Assembly: GCF_000720475.1 (NCBI RefSeq)
Contig: NZ_JOAP01000014.1
Span: 62,001-126,000 of the forward strand
Reading direction: 5' to 3'
Length of the DNA: 64,000 nt
Origin: Streptomyces aureocirculatus
Lineage (GTDB): Bacteria; Actinomycetota; Actinomycetes; Streptomycetales; Streptomycetaceae
Shown here piece after piece: positions 16,400 to 25,577 of the stretch. Below the pieces are notes generated by a model, which ran no database searches, was not told where the DNA came from, and was given only the letters and a program-made list of their open reading frames with translations. Made by a program: the position numbers and the translations under genes. The number at the start of each line of letters is the position of its first letter. The first letter of the stretch is position 1.

Positions 16400-16942
16400 A
16401 TGCACTGCCCCTTCTGCAGGCACCCCGACAGTCGCGTAGTCGACAGCCGCACCACGGATGACGGCACGTCGATCCGCAGGCGTCGTCAGTGTCCGGACTG
16501 CTCTCGCCGTTTCACGACGGTGGAGACGTGCTCACTGATGGTGGTCAAGCGCAGCGGCGTCACCGAACCGTTCAGTCGCACCAAGGTCATCAATGGCGTC
16601 CGCAAGGCATGCCAGGGCCGGCCCGTGACCGAGGACGCGCTGGCCCAGCTCGGCCAGCGGGTCGAGGAAGCGGTCCGGGCCACCGGAAGTGCCGAATTGA
16701 CCACCCACGACGTGGGGCTCGCCATACTCGGCCCGCTGCAGGAACTCGACCTCGTGGCCTATTTGCGCTTCGCGTCCGTGTACCGGGCGTTCGACTCGCT
16801 CGAGGACTTCGAGGCCGCGATCCAAGAGCTGCGCGGAGGGGGCGACGACGCCCCGGGCGGCTCGCGCGCGGAGCGGGACGCGACCGGCCGCGGGCCCGGA
16901 GGGACTGTCGAAGTCCCCCAGCCTGCCACCGCCGCCGACTGA
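16400..16942 (+). CDS. nrdR: Transcriptional repressor NrdR
   Basis: A 180-residue ATP/dATP-sensing repressor of ribonucleotide reductase genes. The zinc ribbon uses Cys3, Cys6, Cys31 and Cys34 (CPFC...CPDC), with the [12 protein letters not shown]-contact region next to it, followed by an ATP-cone domain (about 49-140). The Gly/Asp-rich C-terminus is variable. The ATG has GGAGG/GGGAG upstream. It probably forms an operon with nrdJ, 131 bp downstream, and both lie behind the paired NrdR boxes. Confidence 0.97.
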   Translation: MHCPFCRHPDSRVVDSRTTDDGTSIRRRRQCPDCSRRFTTVETCSLMVVKRSGVTEPFSRTKVINGVRKACQGRPVTEDALAQLGQRVEEAVRATGSAELTTHDVGLAILGPLQELDLVAYLRFASVYRAFDSLEDFEAAIQELRGGGDDAPGGSRAERDATGRGPGGTVEVPQPATAAD

Positions 16943-17073
16943 CCTTTCAGGTCCGGCGACGAACCAGACTCGTCGCGGGGTGCCCCAGGGCTGTCCGCGA
17001 CGTCAAGACACACACCGTGCCACGGGAAGAACGTGGCACTTCAGGGCGTTTTAGCCTGATACAGGGAGGCGGC

Positions 17074-19965
17074 ATGACCGAGACGACGAGCGGCCCCGCA
17101 CGAGGTTCCCGCGCCAAGGGAGCCAAGGGCGGCAAGGGCCTGCGCATCGAGCGCATTCACACGACCCCCGGCGTGCATCCGTACGACGAGGTGGCTTGGG
17201 CGCGCCGCGACGTCGTCATGACCAATTGGCGCGACGGTTCGATCAATTTCGAACAGCGTGGCGTCGAGTTCCCCGACTTCTGGTCGGTGAACGCGGTCAA
17301 CATCGTCACGAGCAAGTACTTCCGCGGTGCGGTCGGCACGCCGCAGCGGGAGGTGGGCCTCAAGCAGCTCATCGACCGCATCGTGAAGACGTACCGGAAG
17401 GCCGGCGAGGACTACAAGTACTTCGCCTCGCCCGCCGACGCCGAGATCTTCGAGCACGAGCTGGCGTATGCCCTCCTGCACCAGATCTTCAGCTTCAACA
17501 GTCCGGTGTGGTTCAACGTCGGCACGCCCCAGCCGCAGCAGGTCTCCGCCTGCTTCATCCTCTCCGTCGACGACTCCATGGAGTCGATCCTCGACTGGTA
17601 CAAGGAAGAGGGCATGATCTTCAAGGGCGGCTCCGGCGCCGGCCTGAACCTCTCCCGCATCCGTTCCTCCAAGGAACTCCTCTCCTCCGGCGGCAACGCT
17701 TCCGGCCCGGTCTCCTTCATGCGGGGTGCCGACGCCTCCGCAGGAACGATCAAGTCCGGCGGTGCCACACGCCGCGCGGCCAAGATGGTCATCCTCGACG
17801 TCGACCACCCCGACATCGAGGGCTTCATCGAGACCAAGGTCAAGGAAGAGGAGAAGATCCGCGCGCTGCGTGACGCGGGCTTCGACATGGACCTGGGCGG
17901 CGACGACATCACGTCCGTCCAGTACCAGAACGCCAACAACTCGGTCCGCGTGAACGACGAGTTCATGAAGGCCGTGGAGACCGGCGGGAAGTTCGGCCTG
18001 CGTGCCCGCATGACCGGCGACGTCATCGAAGAGGTCGACGCCAAGTCCCTCTTCCGCAAGATGGCCGAGGCGGCCTGGGCCTGCGCCGACCCGGGCATTC
18101 AGTACGACGACACGATCAACGCCTGGCACACCTGCCCGGAGTCCGGCCGTATCAACGGCTCGAACCCCTGCAGCGAGTACATGCACCTGGACAACACGTC
18201 CTGCAACCTCGCCTCGCTGAACCTGATGAAGTTCCTCAAGGACGACGGCAAGGGCAACCAGTCCTTCGAGTCCGAGCGCTTCGCCAAGGTCGTCGAGCTC
18301 GTGATCACCGCGATGGACATCTCCATCTGCTTCGCGGACTTCCCGACCCAGAAGATCGGCGAGAACACCCGCGCCTTCCGCCAGCTCGGCATCGGCTACG
18401 CCAACCTGGGTGCTCTGCTGATGGCCACCGGCCACGCGTACGACTCGGACGGCGGCCGCGCCCTCGCCGGCGCGATCACCTCGCTGATGACCGGCACCTC
18501 GTACAAGCGCTCCGCGGAGCTCGCGGCGGTCGTCGGCCCGTACGACGGCTATGCCCGCAACGCCGCGCCGCACAACCGCGTCATGAAGCAGCACGCCGAC
18601 GCCAACACCGCGGCCGTCCGCGTGGACGACCTGGACAGTCCGATCTGGGCCGCCGCCACGGAGGCCTGGCAGGACGTCGTGCGGCTCGGCGAGAAGAACG
18701 GCTTCCGCAACTCCCAGGCCTCGGTGATCGCGCCCACCGGCACCATCGGTCTCGCGATGTCCTGCGACACGACCGGCCTCGAGCCCGACCTCGCCCTGGT
18801 GAAGTTCAAGAAGCTCGTCGGTGGCGGCTCCATGCAGATCGTCAACGGCACCGTGCCGCAGGCTCTGCGCCGCCTCGGCTACCAGGAGGAGCAGATCGAG
18901 GCGATCGTCGCCCACATCGCCGACCACGGCAATGTGATCGACGCCCCCGGTCTGAAGCCCGAGCACTACGAGGTCTTCGACTGCGCCATGGGCGAGCGCT
19001 CCATCTCGGCGATGGGCCACGTCCGGATGATGGCGGCCATCCAGCCGTGGATCTCCGGAGCGCTCTCCAAGACGGTCAACCTCCCCGAGACCGCGTCCGT
19101 CGAGGACGTCGAAGAGGTCTACTTCGAGGCGTGGAAGATGGGTGTCAAGGCGCTCGCCATCTACCGCGACAACTGCAAGGTCGGCCAGCCCCTCTCCGCC
19201 AAGAAGAAGGAGGAGGAGAAGACCGAGATCGCCGAGAAGGCCGAGGACACGATCCGCACGGCGGTCGAGAAGGTCGTCGAGTACCGCCCGGTGCGCAAGC
19301 GTCTTCCCAAGGGCCGTCCCGGCATCACCACGTCCTTCACGGTCGGCGGTGCCGAGGGGTACATGACCGCGAACTCCTACCCGGACGACGGTCTGGGCGA
19401 GGTCTTCCTGAAGATGTCCAAGCAGGGCTCGACCCTCGCGGGCATGATGGACGCCTTCTCCATCGCCGTCTCCGTGGGTCTGCAGTACGGCGTGCCCCTG
19501 GAGACGTACGTCTCGAAGTTCACGAACATGCGCTTCGAGCCGGCCGGTATGACGGACGACCCGGACGTGCGGATGGCGCAGTCGATCGTCGACTACATCT
19601 TCCGCCGCCTGGCGCTGGACTTCCTGCCGTTCGAGACCCGCTCGGCGCTCGGCATCCACTCTGCCGAGGAGCGTCAGCGCCACCTGGAGACCGGTTCGTA
19701 CGAGCCGTCCGACGAGGACGTCGACGTGGAGGGCCTTGCTCAGTCCGCCCCGCGCCAGACGGAGGCCCTGAGGGCGGTCGCCGCGCCGGAGCCGGATGCC
19801 GCTGAGGACATTCCGCAGCAGGCGCACACCAGCGCCGAGCTCGTCGAGATGCAGCTCGGCATCCAGGCCGACGCACCGCTGTGCTTCTCCTGCGGTACGA
19901 AGATGCAGCGCGCGGGCTCGTGCTACATCTGCGAGGGCTGCGGGTCCACCAGCGGCTGCAGCTAG
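17074..19965 (+). CDS. nrdJ: Class II (adenosylcobalamin-dependent) ribonucleotide reductase
   Basis: A 963-residue vitamin B12-dependent reductase that makes dNTP precursors independently of oxygen. ATG 17074 follows AGGGAGG. Recognisable elements are the active-site region SACFILSVDDSME, the NPCSEYMHLDNTSCNLASLNL block, SVIAPTGTIG, and a C-terminal Cys cluster (CFSCGTKM...CYICEGCG...GCS) for thioredoxin-linked re-reduction. A Lys/Glu-rich linker lies at about 710-735. The family is normally ~950 residues, so this is full length. It ends in a strong 19-bp-stem terminator. nrdR upstream supports regulation by NrdR. Confidence 0.97.
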   Translation: MTETTSGPARGSRAKGAKGGKGLRIERIHTTPGVHPYDEVAWARRDVVMTNWRDGSINFEQRGVEFPDFWSVNAVNIVTSKYFRGAVGTPQREVGLKQLIDRIVKTYRKAGEDYKYFASPADAEIFEHELAYALLHQIFSFNSPVWFNVGTPQPQQVSACFILSVDDSMESILDWYKEEGMIFKGGSGAGLNLSRIRSSKELLSSGGNASGPVSFMRGADASAGTIKSGGATRRAAKMVILDVDHPDIEGFIETKVKEEEKIRALRDAGFDMDLGGDDITSVQYQNANNSVRVNDEFMKAVETGGKFGLRARMTGDVIEEVDAKSLFRKMAEAAWACADPGIQYDDTINAWHTCPESGRINGSNPCSEYMHLDNTSCNLASLNLMKFLKDDGKGNQSFESERFAKVVELVITAMDISICFADFPTQKIGENTRAFRQLGIGYANLGALLMATGHAYDSDGGRALAGAITSLMTGTSYKRSAELAAVVGPYDGYARNAAPHNRVMKQHADANTAAVRVDDLDSPIWAAATEAWQDVVRLGEKNGFRNSQASVIAPTGTIGLAMSCDTTGLEPDLALVKFKKLVGGGSMQIVNGTVPQALRRLGYQEEQIEAIVAHIADHGNVIDAPGLKPEHYEVFDCAMGERSISAMGHVRMMAAIQPWISGALSKTVNLPETASVEDVEEVYFEAWKMGVKALAIYRDNCKVGQPLSAKKKEEEKTEIAEKAEDTIRTAVEKVVEYRPVRKRLPKGRPGITTSFTVGGAEGYMTANSYPDDGLGEVFLKMSKQGSTLAGMMDAFSIAVSVGLQYGVPLETYVSKFTNMRFEPAGMTDDPDVRMAQSIVDYIFRRLALDFLPFETRSALGIHSAEERQRHLETGSYEPSDEDVDVEGLAQSAPRQTEALRAVAAPEPDAAEDIPQQAHTSAELVEMQLGIQADAPLCFSCGTKMQRAGSCYICEGCGSTSGCS

Positions 19966-19990
19966 CCGAGAGCGTGACGCCGTGAGGTGA

Positions 19991-20033
19991 GGTGAGGGGC
20001 GGCGGGGCCAGGACGGTCCCGCCGCCCCTCACC
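19991..20033. terminator. Bidirectional terminator, nrdJ / terD
   Basis: A 19-bp stem with one G-U pair (19991-20009 with 20015-20033, GGTGAGGGGCGGCGGGG...) and a 5-nt loop AGGAC, followed by GTTTGCC. It lies between the convergent stops of nrdJ (19965) and the TerD gene (20052). Confidence 0.9.
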
Positions 20034-20051
20034 GTTTGCCTGCGGGCGGGC

Positions 20052-20588
20052 TCAGCGCGCGCTGCCCATCTCGGACCCGAAGGTCACCAGGTCCGTCTCG
20101 AAGCCCTGGAGCAGCTCCCGGAACGTCCAGGTGCCGCCCGGCTCCCGGGTGAACTCGGCGACGACGGCGGCCGTGCACTCCGCGACCTCCGCGAAGCCGT
20201 GTTCCGCCAGGTCGGTGTGTCCTTCCCGGATCCGGACCGAGACGTTGGCCACGTCCCCGAAGACCCTGCCGTCCGGATGCTGCTGGATCGCCACTCCGAC
20301 GACCACACGCGTATAGCGCTCGGCGAGCCGCTGCAGCTCCAGGACCATGACCTCGTCGTATCCGAAGCCCTGGCCGGTCTTGCTGTCCCTGCTGAGCGAG
20401 ATGGTCCCGTCGGGCGAGCGGCTGTCGAAGTGCACCAGGTAGTCCGGTCGACCTTGAGGGTCGTCGGCAGCATCCGCGGTGTACGTCGCGGCCACTATGT
20501 CCAGATCGTGAGGTGACGCCCCCATGGGGCTCGGGTCCCACTTCAGCCCGACCTCGACCTTCGTCAGCCCCTTCCGGATGCTGCTCAC
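20052..20588 (-). CDS. TerD-family protein
   Basis: A 178-residue single TerD domain protein, starting at GTG 20588. The domain pattern is visible: GLKWDPSP, DLDIVAATY, DYLVHFDSRSPDG, SLSRDSKTGQGFGYDEVMVLEL. Acidic residues in these loops bind calcium in characterised TerD proteins. TerD-family proteins are linked to tellurite resistance, phage defence and stress, and Streptomyces have many copies affecting development. No terZABC-type partners are adjacent, so a specific role cannot be assigned. It is divergent from the arylamine acetyltransferase. Confidence 0.85.
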   Translation of the reverse strand: MSSIRKGLTKVEVGLKWDPSPMGASPHDLDIVAATYTADAADDPQGRPDYLVHFDSRSPDGTISLSRDSKTGQGFGYDEVMVLELQRLAERYTRVVVGVAIQQHPDGRVFGDVANVSVRIREGHTDLAEHGFAEVAECTAAVVAEFTREPGGTWTFRELLQGFETDLVTFGSEMGSAR

Positions 20589-20708
20589 CGAACTCCCCCT
20601 CGTACTTGCCGCGTTGTCAGTGCCAAGAACACGCTACGGCCTGCCACTGACATCGGTCCGACGAACATCCGGTTTGCGTGGGGACCGGCGGCAGCGATCA
20701 TTGATCGT

Positions 20709-21563
20709 ATGACGTGGAACGGCGACCGCATGACGTGGAACGGCAAAGAACTGGACGTCGCGGCGTACTTGAGCAGGATCGGGTACGACGGGGAGGCGAA
20801 ACCGGACCTGGCGACGCTGCGGGCCCTCCACCGCGCGCACGTGGACTCCATCCCCTTCGAGAACCTGGAGATCATGCTCGGCCGCCCGGTCCTCCTCGAC
20901 CTGGCCGCGCTGCAGGAGAAGATGGTGCGCCAACGGCGCGGCGGCTACTGCTACGAACAGAACCTCCTGTTCGCCGCGGCCCTGGAGCACATCGGTTTCA
21001 CCGTCAAGGGCCTGGCCGCCCGGGTACGGGCTGGAGCATCCTCCACGCGCGCGGTGACGCACATGCTCCTGGACGTCGAGGCGGACGGCAAGCACTGGCA
21101 CTGCGACGTCGGGTTCGGCGCCGACGGCCTGCTGGAGCCCGTCCCGCTGCGTGCGGGCGCCGCGAGGCGGCAGGACGTACGCCAAGGAGAGTGGCGTTAC
21201 GGCGTCGAGGCCGAGGAAGAAGACGTGCGGGTGCTGCGCACCGAGCGCTCCGACGGCTGGTTCGATCTGTACGCCCACACGACGGCCCGGTGCCTGCCCG
21301 TCGACTACGTAGTGATGAACCACTACAGCTCGACCCACCCCAGATCGCCGTTCATCCGGCGTCCCGTGCTGCAACGGGCCGGGTTCGACGTGCGCCGGCG
21401 GCTGATCGGCGCACAACTGACGCTCACGCGCCCCGACGGTTCCGTGGACGAACGTGAGGTCCCTGTGGACGAGTTGCGCGACACGATGGTGCGGGAGTTC
21501 GGCATCGAGCTTGGGGACGACGACTTCGCGGAGTTGATCCGGGTGCACTACCCCGGCGCGTGA
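20709..21563 (+). CDS. Arylamine N-acetyltransferase
   Basis: A 284-residue NAT that transfers acetyl from acetyl-CoA to arylamines or hydrazines. The thiol-protease-like triad is complete: Cys81 (RRGGYCYEQN), His118 (VTHMLLDVE) and Asp133 (CDVGFG). The length is typical. ATG 20709 and a second in-frame ATG 20730 both open the same 15-bp sequence, so the start has been duplicated and translation could begin at either. No clear ribosome site precedes the first. The gene ends 33 bp before the next one on the same strand. Confidence 0.93.
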   Translation: MTWNGDRMTWNGKELDVAAYLSRIGYDGEAKPDLATLRALHRAHVDSIPFENLEIMLGRPVLLDLAALQEKMVRQRRGGYCYEQNLLFAAALEHIGFTVKGLAARVRAGASSTRAVTHMLLDVEADGKHWHCDVGFGADGLLEPVPLRAGAARRQDVRQGEWRYGVEAEEEDVRVLRTERSDGWFDLYAHTTARCLPVDYVVMNHYSSTHPRSPFIRRPVLQRAGFDVRRRLIGAQLTLTRPDGSVDEREVPVDELRDTMVREFGIELGDDDFAELIRVHYPGA

Positions 21564-21596
21564 CCTGGGCCACGCGCTGGGCCGTACGATGGCGCG

Positions 21597-22202
21597 GTGC
21601 TGGTCAAGTGGATTCGCTGCACCGTCGTGGACCGCCGGGGATTCGAGCGTGCGCAGCGAAAGTGGGCGGGGCTTCTGGGGGAGCCGGGGTTCCGGGGACA
21701 GGGCGGAGGTTGGAGCCGCAGTCGACCGGACGTGGCGCATGTCTTTGCGTTCTGGGAGAGCCGTGCCTTCTACGACTCGTTCATGGCGCGCTCGCACGAC
21801 CGGCTTGCCTCAGCACAGGTGGGCACGTACAAGAACCCCCAGGCCAAGCTCTTCGACCACCGCTTCGACGTGAAGACGGGCTTCGAGCCGCGCTTCACGG
21901 ACGCGGACGTGGTGCGGGTGGCGAACTGTCGCATCCATGAGACGCGCGTGGAGAACTTCGCGCTGATGCAGGAAAAGGTCTGGAACCCGGCGATGGCAGG
22001 ATCCCCCGGCATGGTGCGAGGACTCTTCGGGGAGGCCCCCGGCCATGAGTTCCTCGTCCTGTCGATGTGGCAGTCGGCCGCCGAGCACGGGAAGTACCGC
22101 GTGGAGCGAGTGGAACGGCTCGCGCTGCGGGCACAGACAGAGGCCGACGTGGCGGCGATCACGGGGGATGTCGTGCAGTTGGAGCCGTCCTGGACGGTGT
22201 GA
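21597..22202 (+). CDS. YdbC/DUF4937-like protein, two ferredoxin-like domains
   Basis: A 201-residue cytosolic protein from GTG 21597. It appears to consist of two related alpha/beta halves (about 1-100 and 105-195), each with a VxRV/WxS...F-type pattern such as HVFAFWESRAFYDSF and FLVLSMWQSAAEHGKY, like dimeric alpha/beta-barrel (ABM) proteins. This matches my recollection of YdbC/DUF4937 family members, whose biochemical role is unknown. It lies 33 bp after the NAT gene and is probably co-transcribed with it. Confidence 0.6.
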   Translation: MLVKWIRCTVVDRRGFERAQRKWAGLLGEPGFRGQGGGWSRSRPDVAHVFAFWESRAFYDSFMARSHDRLASAQVGTYKNPQAKLFDHRFDVKTGFEPRFTDADVVRVANCRIHETRVENFALMQEKVWNPAMAGSPGMVRGLFGEAPGHEFLVLSMWQSAAEHGKYRVERVERLALRAQTEADVAAITGDVVQLEPSWTV

Positions 22203-22368
22203 GGGGTCGGGGGTGCTCATTCGGGTCGCAGCTCGTCCGGCGCTCCGCTTCGGGCGACTGCGCTTGTGCGAGGTTCGCGGAGGAGCGTGTGCAGGCGCAG
22301 CCTGCTCTCGTGGTCAGACCCCGTGTGCTGATTGGGCGTGGCCCCTTCACCGGGGAGAGACCCGCTGA

Positions 22369-23061
22369 TCAGCGTCGCGTGAAGGCCCCCGCACGCACTG
22401 CGGCGAACACCACGGCCGCGGATTGATCGGCAAGCGCCGTGTCGACCGGTTCGCGCGTGATGAACAGGCGCAGGAGAAGCGGTGCCGACACCGCGCGGAC
22501 GAGCGCCGCCGCGTCGGTGCCCCGTTCCGCCTCGCCCCGTTCCACGGCCCGTGCGACGACTGTCTCGCAACGCGAGAACCGCTCGGTGTAGAAGGCGCGC
22601 AGCGCGTCCGCCGCGCGCTCGGACTGGAACGAGGCGGCGACGAACGCGGTGGGCGCCGCGGCCTTCGACTCGTCCGCGAACGCGTCCACGACTTCACGTG
22701 CGAGCGCCCGCAGGTCGCCTTCCAGACTGCCGGTGTCCGGCGGGGTCCACATGTCCTCCCCCGCCATGTCGAGTGCGTCGGCCACCAGGCCTTCCAGGCC
22801 GCCCCAGCGCCGGTACAGCGTGGTCTTGTGCACGCCCGAGTGCTCGGCGACGTACTCGATGGTCAGGCCGGGATAGCCGTGATCGCTGAGCCCGTGCAGG
22901 ACGGCGTCGCGGACGGCCGCACGAGTACGGGCGGTGCGGCCGCCGGGCCGACGGGTGCCGGGCGGGGCAGAAGCGGGCTGGGGGGAAGCGGGCGGGGGAG
23001 GAGGGGTGGCGGCGGCCGCTGGTGCGGTGCTCTGGTCGGCGTGAACGCCCTCGTTCGTCAT
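22369..23061 (-). CDS. TetR-family transcriptional regulator
   Basis: A 230-residue TetR regulator. I take ATG 23061 (MTNEGVHA) and reject the in-frame upstream extension, which would run into the regulatory region. The first ~45 residues are Ala/Pro-rich and disordered, followed by the HTH (about 50-95: RAAVRDAVLHGLSDHGY, then TIEYVAEHSGVHKTTLYRRW) and a TetR_C ligand/dimerisation domain. It is divergent from the ABC-F gene at 23243, which is the likely target. An imperfect 10-bp inverted repeat lies at 23140-23185 in the shared region. The ligand is unknown. Confidence 0.88.
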   Translation of the reverse strand: MTNEGVHADQSTAPAAAATPPPPPASPQPASAPPGTRRPGGRTARTRAAVRDAVLHGLSDHGYPGLTIEYVAEHSGVHKTTLYRRWGGLEGLVADALDMAGEDMWTPPDTGSLEGDLRALAREVVDAFADESKAAAPTAFVAASFQSERAADALRAFYTERFSRCETVVARAVERGEAERGTDAAALVRAVSAPLLLRLFITREPVDTALADQSAAVVFAAVRAGAFTRR

Positions 23062-23139
23062 CTCGGCCCTTCGGGTTCCGCTGCGTTCTGTCGGGGTTCG
23101 TCCGGCGTCCGCATCCCTCGCGAACCCAATGGCTACTTC

Positions 23140-23185
23140 TGTTGCATTAGTTCGGTGACTCTGCCACACTCATCGTAATGCTACA
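23140..23185. promoter_or_regulatory. Inverted repeat, candidate TetR operator
   Basis: TGTTGCATTA (23140-23149) and TAATGCTACA (23176-23185) are reverse complements with one mismatch, separated by 26 bp. The gap is longer than usual for a single TetR site, so these could be two half-sites or coincidence. Confidence 0.35.
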
Positions 23186-23273
23186 GGCGTTGCGTTTGCC
23201 TGTCGGTGAGGCAACGCGGTATGTACGGAAGCGGGGGAGCGCATGCCAACGCAAATCTCGGTACGCGACGTGA
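23178..23273 (+). promoter_or_regulatory. Candidate leader/attenuator of the ABC-F gene
   Basis: A 31-codon ORF (ATG 23178, MLQALRLPVG..., stop TGA 23271-23273) overlaps the ABC-F start in another frame. Within it GCGTTGC (23187-23193) pairs with GCAACGC (23211-23217). A competing GTTTGCC/GGCAAC pairing is also possible. ABC-F resistance genes are often controlled by ribosome-mediated attenuation. This ORF has no good ribosome site, so the idea is speculative. Confidence 0.25.
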
Positions 23274-24871
23274 TCAAGGCTCGGGGCGACCGCCTGTTGC
23301 TGGACGGCGTCTCCTTGACGGTCCGCCCGGGCGAGCGCATAGGGATCGTGGGGGAGAACGGCGCGGGGAAGTCGACGCTCCTCGACCTCCTGGCCGGGCG
23401 GGACCGGCCTGATCAGGGCGCGGTGACCACGGTCGCGGAGGGCGGGGCGGAGTTCCTCGCCCAGACACCGCAGCTCCCCGCGGACCGGAGCGTCGGGGAC
23501 GCCATCGACGCGGCTCTCTGCGAACTCCGCGCCATGGAAAGACGCCTGCGCGAGCTGGAAGCCGCTCTCGACGGCGCTTCCGCCGCCACGCTGGCAGAGT
23601 ACGGCGACCTGCTGACGTCCTTCGAACTGCGCGGGGGATACGAAGCCGACGCGCGCGTCGACAAGGCCATGCACGGTCTCGGCCTCGCCCACACGGACCG
23701 CACGCGACTACTGGGCAGCCTGTCCGGCGGTGAGCAGGCACGCCTCGGCCTCGCCTGTCTGATCGCCGCCTCTCCAGAGGTGATGTTCCTCGACGAGCCG
23801 ACGAACCACCTCGACGAGAGCGCCCTCGACTGGCTGGAAGCCGCCTTGCTGGCACACCGCGGAACGGTCGTCGCGGTCTCGCACGACCGGACCTTCCTGG
23901 AGCGCGTCGCCACCGCGATCCTCGAAGTGGACGAAGCCCGCCGCACGGTCGTGCGGTACGGCGGTGGGTACCAAGGCCTCATCGCCGAGCGTGCGGCGGC
24001 CAGGCAGCGCTGGGAGCAGGCCTACGCGCAGTGGTGCGAGGAGACGCGGCGGCTCGAGGAGTTCACGGTGACCACGGCCCACGCGGTCGCCGGTGGCCGA
24101 GGGATGAAGGACAACAACAAAATGGCGTACGACCGCGCGGGAGGCCGCGTACAGGCATCCGTCGCGGGACGCGTGCGCAACGCCCAGGAACGGCTGCGCC
24201 GGTTGCACGACGACCCCGTGCCCAAGCCGCCCGAGCCGCTGCGGTTCACCGCGCGCCCCCTCGCCGGGGCCGACGGAGACGGCCGAGCCGCCGAAGGGGA
24301 CCTGGTGACACTGCGGGAGGTGCGCGTGGGGAACCGGCTGTACGTCCACGACCTCACGGTCCCCGCCGGTCAGCGGCTTCTGATCCACGGCGGCAATGGC
24401 GCAGGAAAGTCCACGCTGCTGCGTACCATGGCGGGCGTGCTCGAACCGGACGAGGGCACGGTCACCCGCCGCGGCCGCATCGGCTACCTCGCCCAGGAGA
24501 TCCCGGTGCGACGCCCCACCGAGCGGGTGCTCGAAACCTTCGGCAAGGGCTTGCCCCTCACCGAGGGCGAGCAGGCCGAACTGCTTCTGTCCTACGGCCT
24601 GTTCCGCGCCCGTGACCTGCACGTCCCCGTCGGCTCACTCTCCGCGGGACAGCGCCGCAGGCTCGCACTGGCACGGCTCCTGGCCAGACCCGCGGATCTG
24701 CTGCTGCTCGACGAACCGGCCAATCACCTGGCCCTCGCCCTGGTGGAGGAGCTGGAAGAGGCCCTTGAGCGATGGACGGGGGCCCTGGTCGTCGTGTCGC
24801 ACGACCGGCACCTGCGCCGCCGCTTCACCGGCCGAATACGCCGGATGGAGTCCGGCAGGCTACCCGCCTGA
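23243..24871 (+). CDS. ABC-F ATPase, antibiotic-resistance (ribosome protection) type
   Basis: A 542-residue protein with two ABC ATPase domains and no membrane segments. NBD1 has GENGAGKST (about 34-42), LSGGEQARLGLA and MFLDEPTNHLD. NBD2 has GGNGAGKST, LSAGQRRRLALA and LLLDEPANHLA. The interdomain linker (about 245-330: RRLEEFTVTTAHAVAGGRG, NKMAYDRAGGR) resembles ARE ABC-F proteins of producers (TlrC, OleB, CarA group), which dislodge macrolides, lincosamides or pleuromutilins from ribosomes. The divergent TetR gene suggests inducible expression. Which drug is involved cannot be told. Confidence 0.9.
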   Translation: MPTQISVRDVIKARGDRLLLDGVSLTVRPGERIGIVGENGAGKSTLLDLLAGRDRPDQGAVTTVAEGGAEFLAQTPQLPADRSVGDAIDAALCELRAMERRLRELEAALDGASAATLAEYGDLLTSFELRGGYEADARVDKAMHGLGLAHTDRTRLLGSLSGGEQARLGLACLIAASPEVMFLDEPTNHLDESALDWLEAALLAHRGTVVAVSHDRTFLERVATAILEVDEARRTVVRYGGGYQGLIAERAAARQRWEQAYAQWCEETRRLEEFTVTTAHAVAGGRGMKDNNKMAYDRAGGRVQASVAGRVRNAQERLRRLHDDPVPKPPEPLRFTARPLAGADGDGRAAEGDLVTLREVRVGNRLYVHDLTVPAGQRLLIHGGNGAGKSTLLRTMAGVLEPDEGTVTRRGRIGYLAQEIPVRRPTERVLETFGKGLPLTEGEQAELLLSYGLFRARDLHVPVGSLSAGQRRRLALARLLARPADLLLLDEPANHLALALVEELEEALERWTGALVVVSHDRHLRRRFTGRIRRMESGRLPA

Positions 24872-24905
24872 GCGGCTCGGGGAGGGCCCGATCTAGGGTC
24901 GACCC

Positions 24906-25565
24906 ATGGCACGACCGCGGCGCATCGTCCTTGTCCGGCACGGCGAATCGGCGGGCAACGCCGACGACACCGTGTACGAACGCGAGCCCGACCACGCTCT
25001 CGCGCTCACCGAAACCGGCCTCCAGCAGGCGGAGGACACCGGGAAAGAGCTGCGGGACCTGTTCGGGCGAGAACGGGTGAGTGTGTACGTCTCGCCCTAC
25101 CGGCGCACCCACGAGACCTTCCGGATGCTGCGCCTCGACCCCGACCTGGTGCGGGTGCGGGAGGAGCCACGGCTGCGGGAGCAGGACTGGGGGAACTGGC
25201 AGGACAGGGACGACGTCAGGCTGCAGAAGGCCTACCGCGACGCCTACGGGCACTTCTTCTACCGCTTCGCCCAGGGCGAGTCCGGGGCCGACGTCTACGA
25301 CCGCGTCGGGGCCTTCCTGGAGAGCCTCTACCGCAGCTTCGAAGCGCCAGACCACCCGCCGAACGTCCTGCTGGTCACACACGGGCTGACCATGCGGCTG
25401 TTCTGCATGCGATGGTTCCACTGGTCGGTGGCCGAGTTCGAGTCTCTGTCCAACCCGGGCAACGGCGAGACCCGAGCGCTGCTGCTCGGTGAGGACGGTA
25501 AGTACACACTCGACCGACCGTTCGAGCGCTGGCGTGAGCCGGAACCGTACGGCATCACCGGATAG
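24906..25565 (+). CDS. Histidine phosphatase (phosphoglycerate-mutase-like)
   Basis: A 219-residue branch-1 histidine phosphatase. The catalytic motif is LVRHGESAGN (His about 11), followed by SPYRRTHET (Arg and Glu side) and the second catalytic His in LLVTHGLTMRLF. It is too divergent from GpmA to be assigned to glycolysis and is more likely a broad phosphatase. It starts 34 bp after the ABC-F gene and is separated from the next gene by only 12 bp, so these genes may form one transcript. Confidence 0.88.
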   Translation: MARPRRIVLVRHGESAGNADDTVYEREPDHALALTETGLQQAEDTGKELRDLFGRERVSVYVSPYRRTHETFRMLRLDPDLVRVREEPRLREQDWGNWQDRDDVRLQKAYRDAYGHFFYRFAQGESGADVYDRVGAFLESLYRSFEAPDHPPNVLLVTHGLTMRLFCMRWFHWSVAEFESLSNPGNGETRALLLGEDGKYTLDRPFERWREPEPYGITG

Positions 25566-25577
25566 AGTGGCAGGGCG

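Noticed and set aside
17041..19827. 928-codon open frame antisense to nrdJ
   Set aside because: A mirror of the highly codon-biased nrdJ frame. Composition is repetitive (Val/Gly/Asp/Leu/Arg) with no domain motif.
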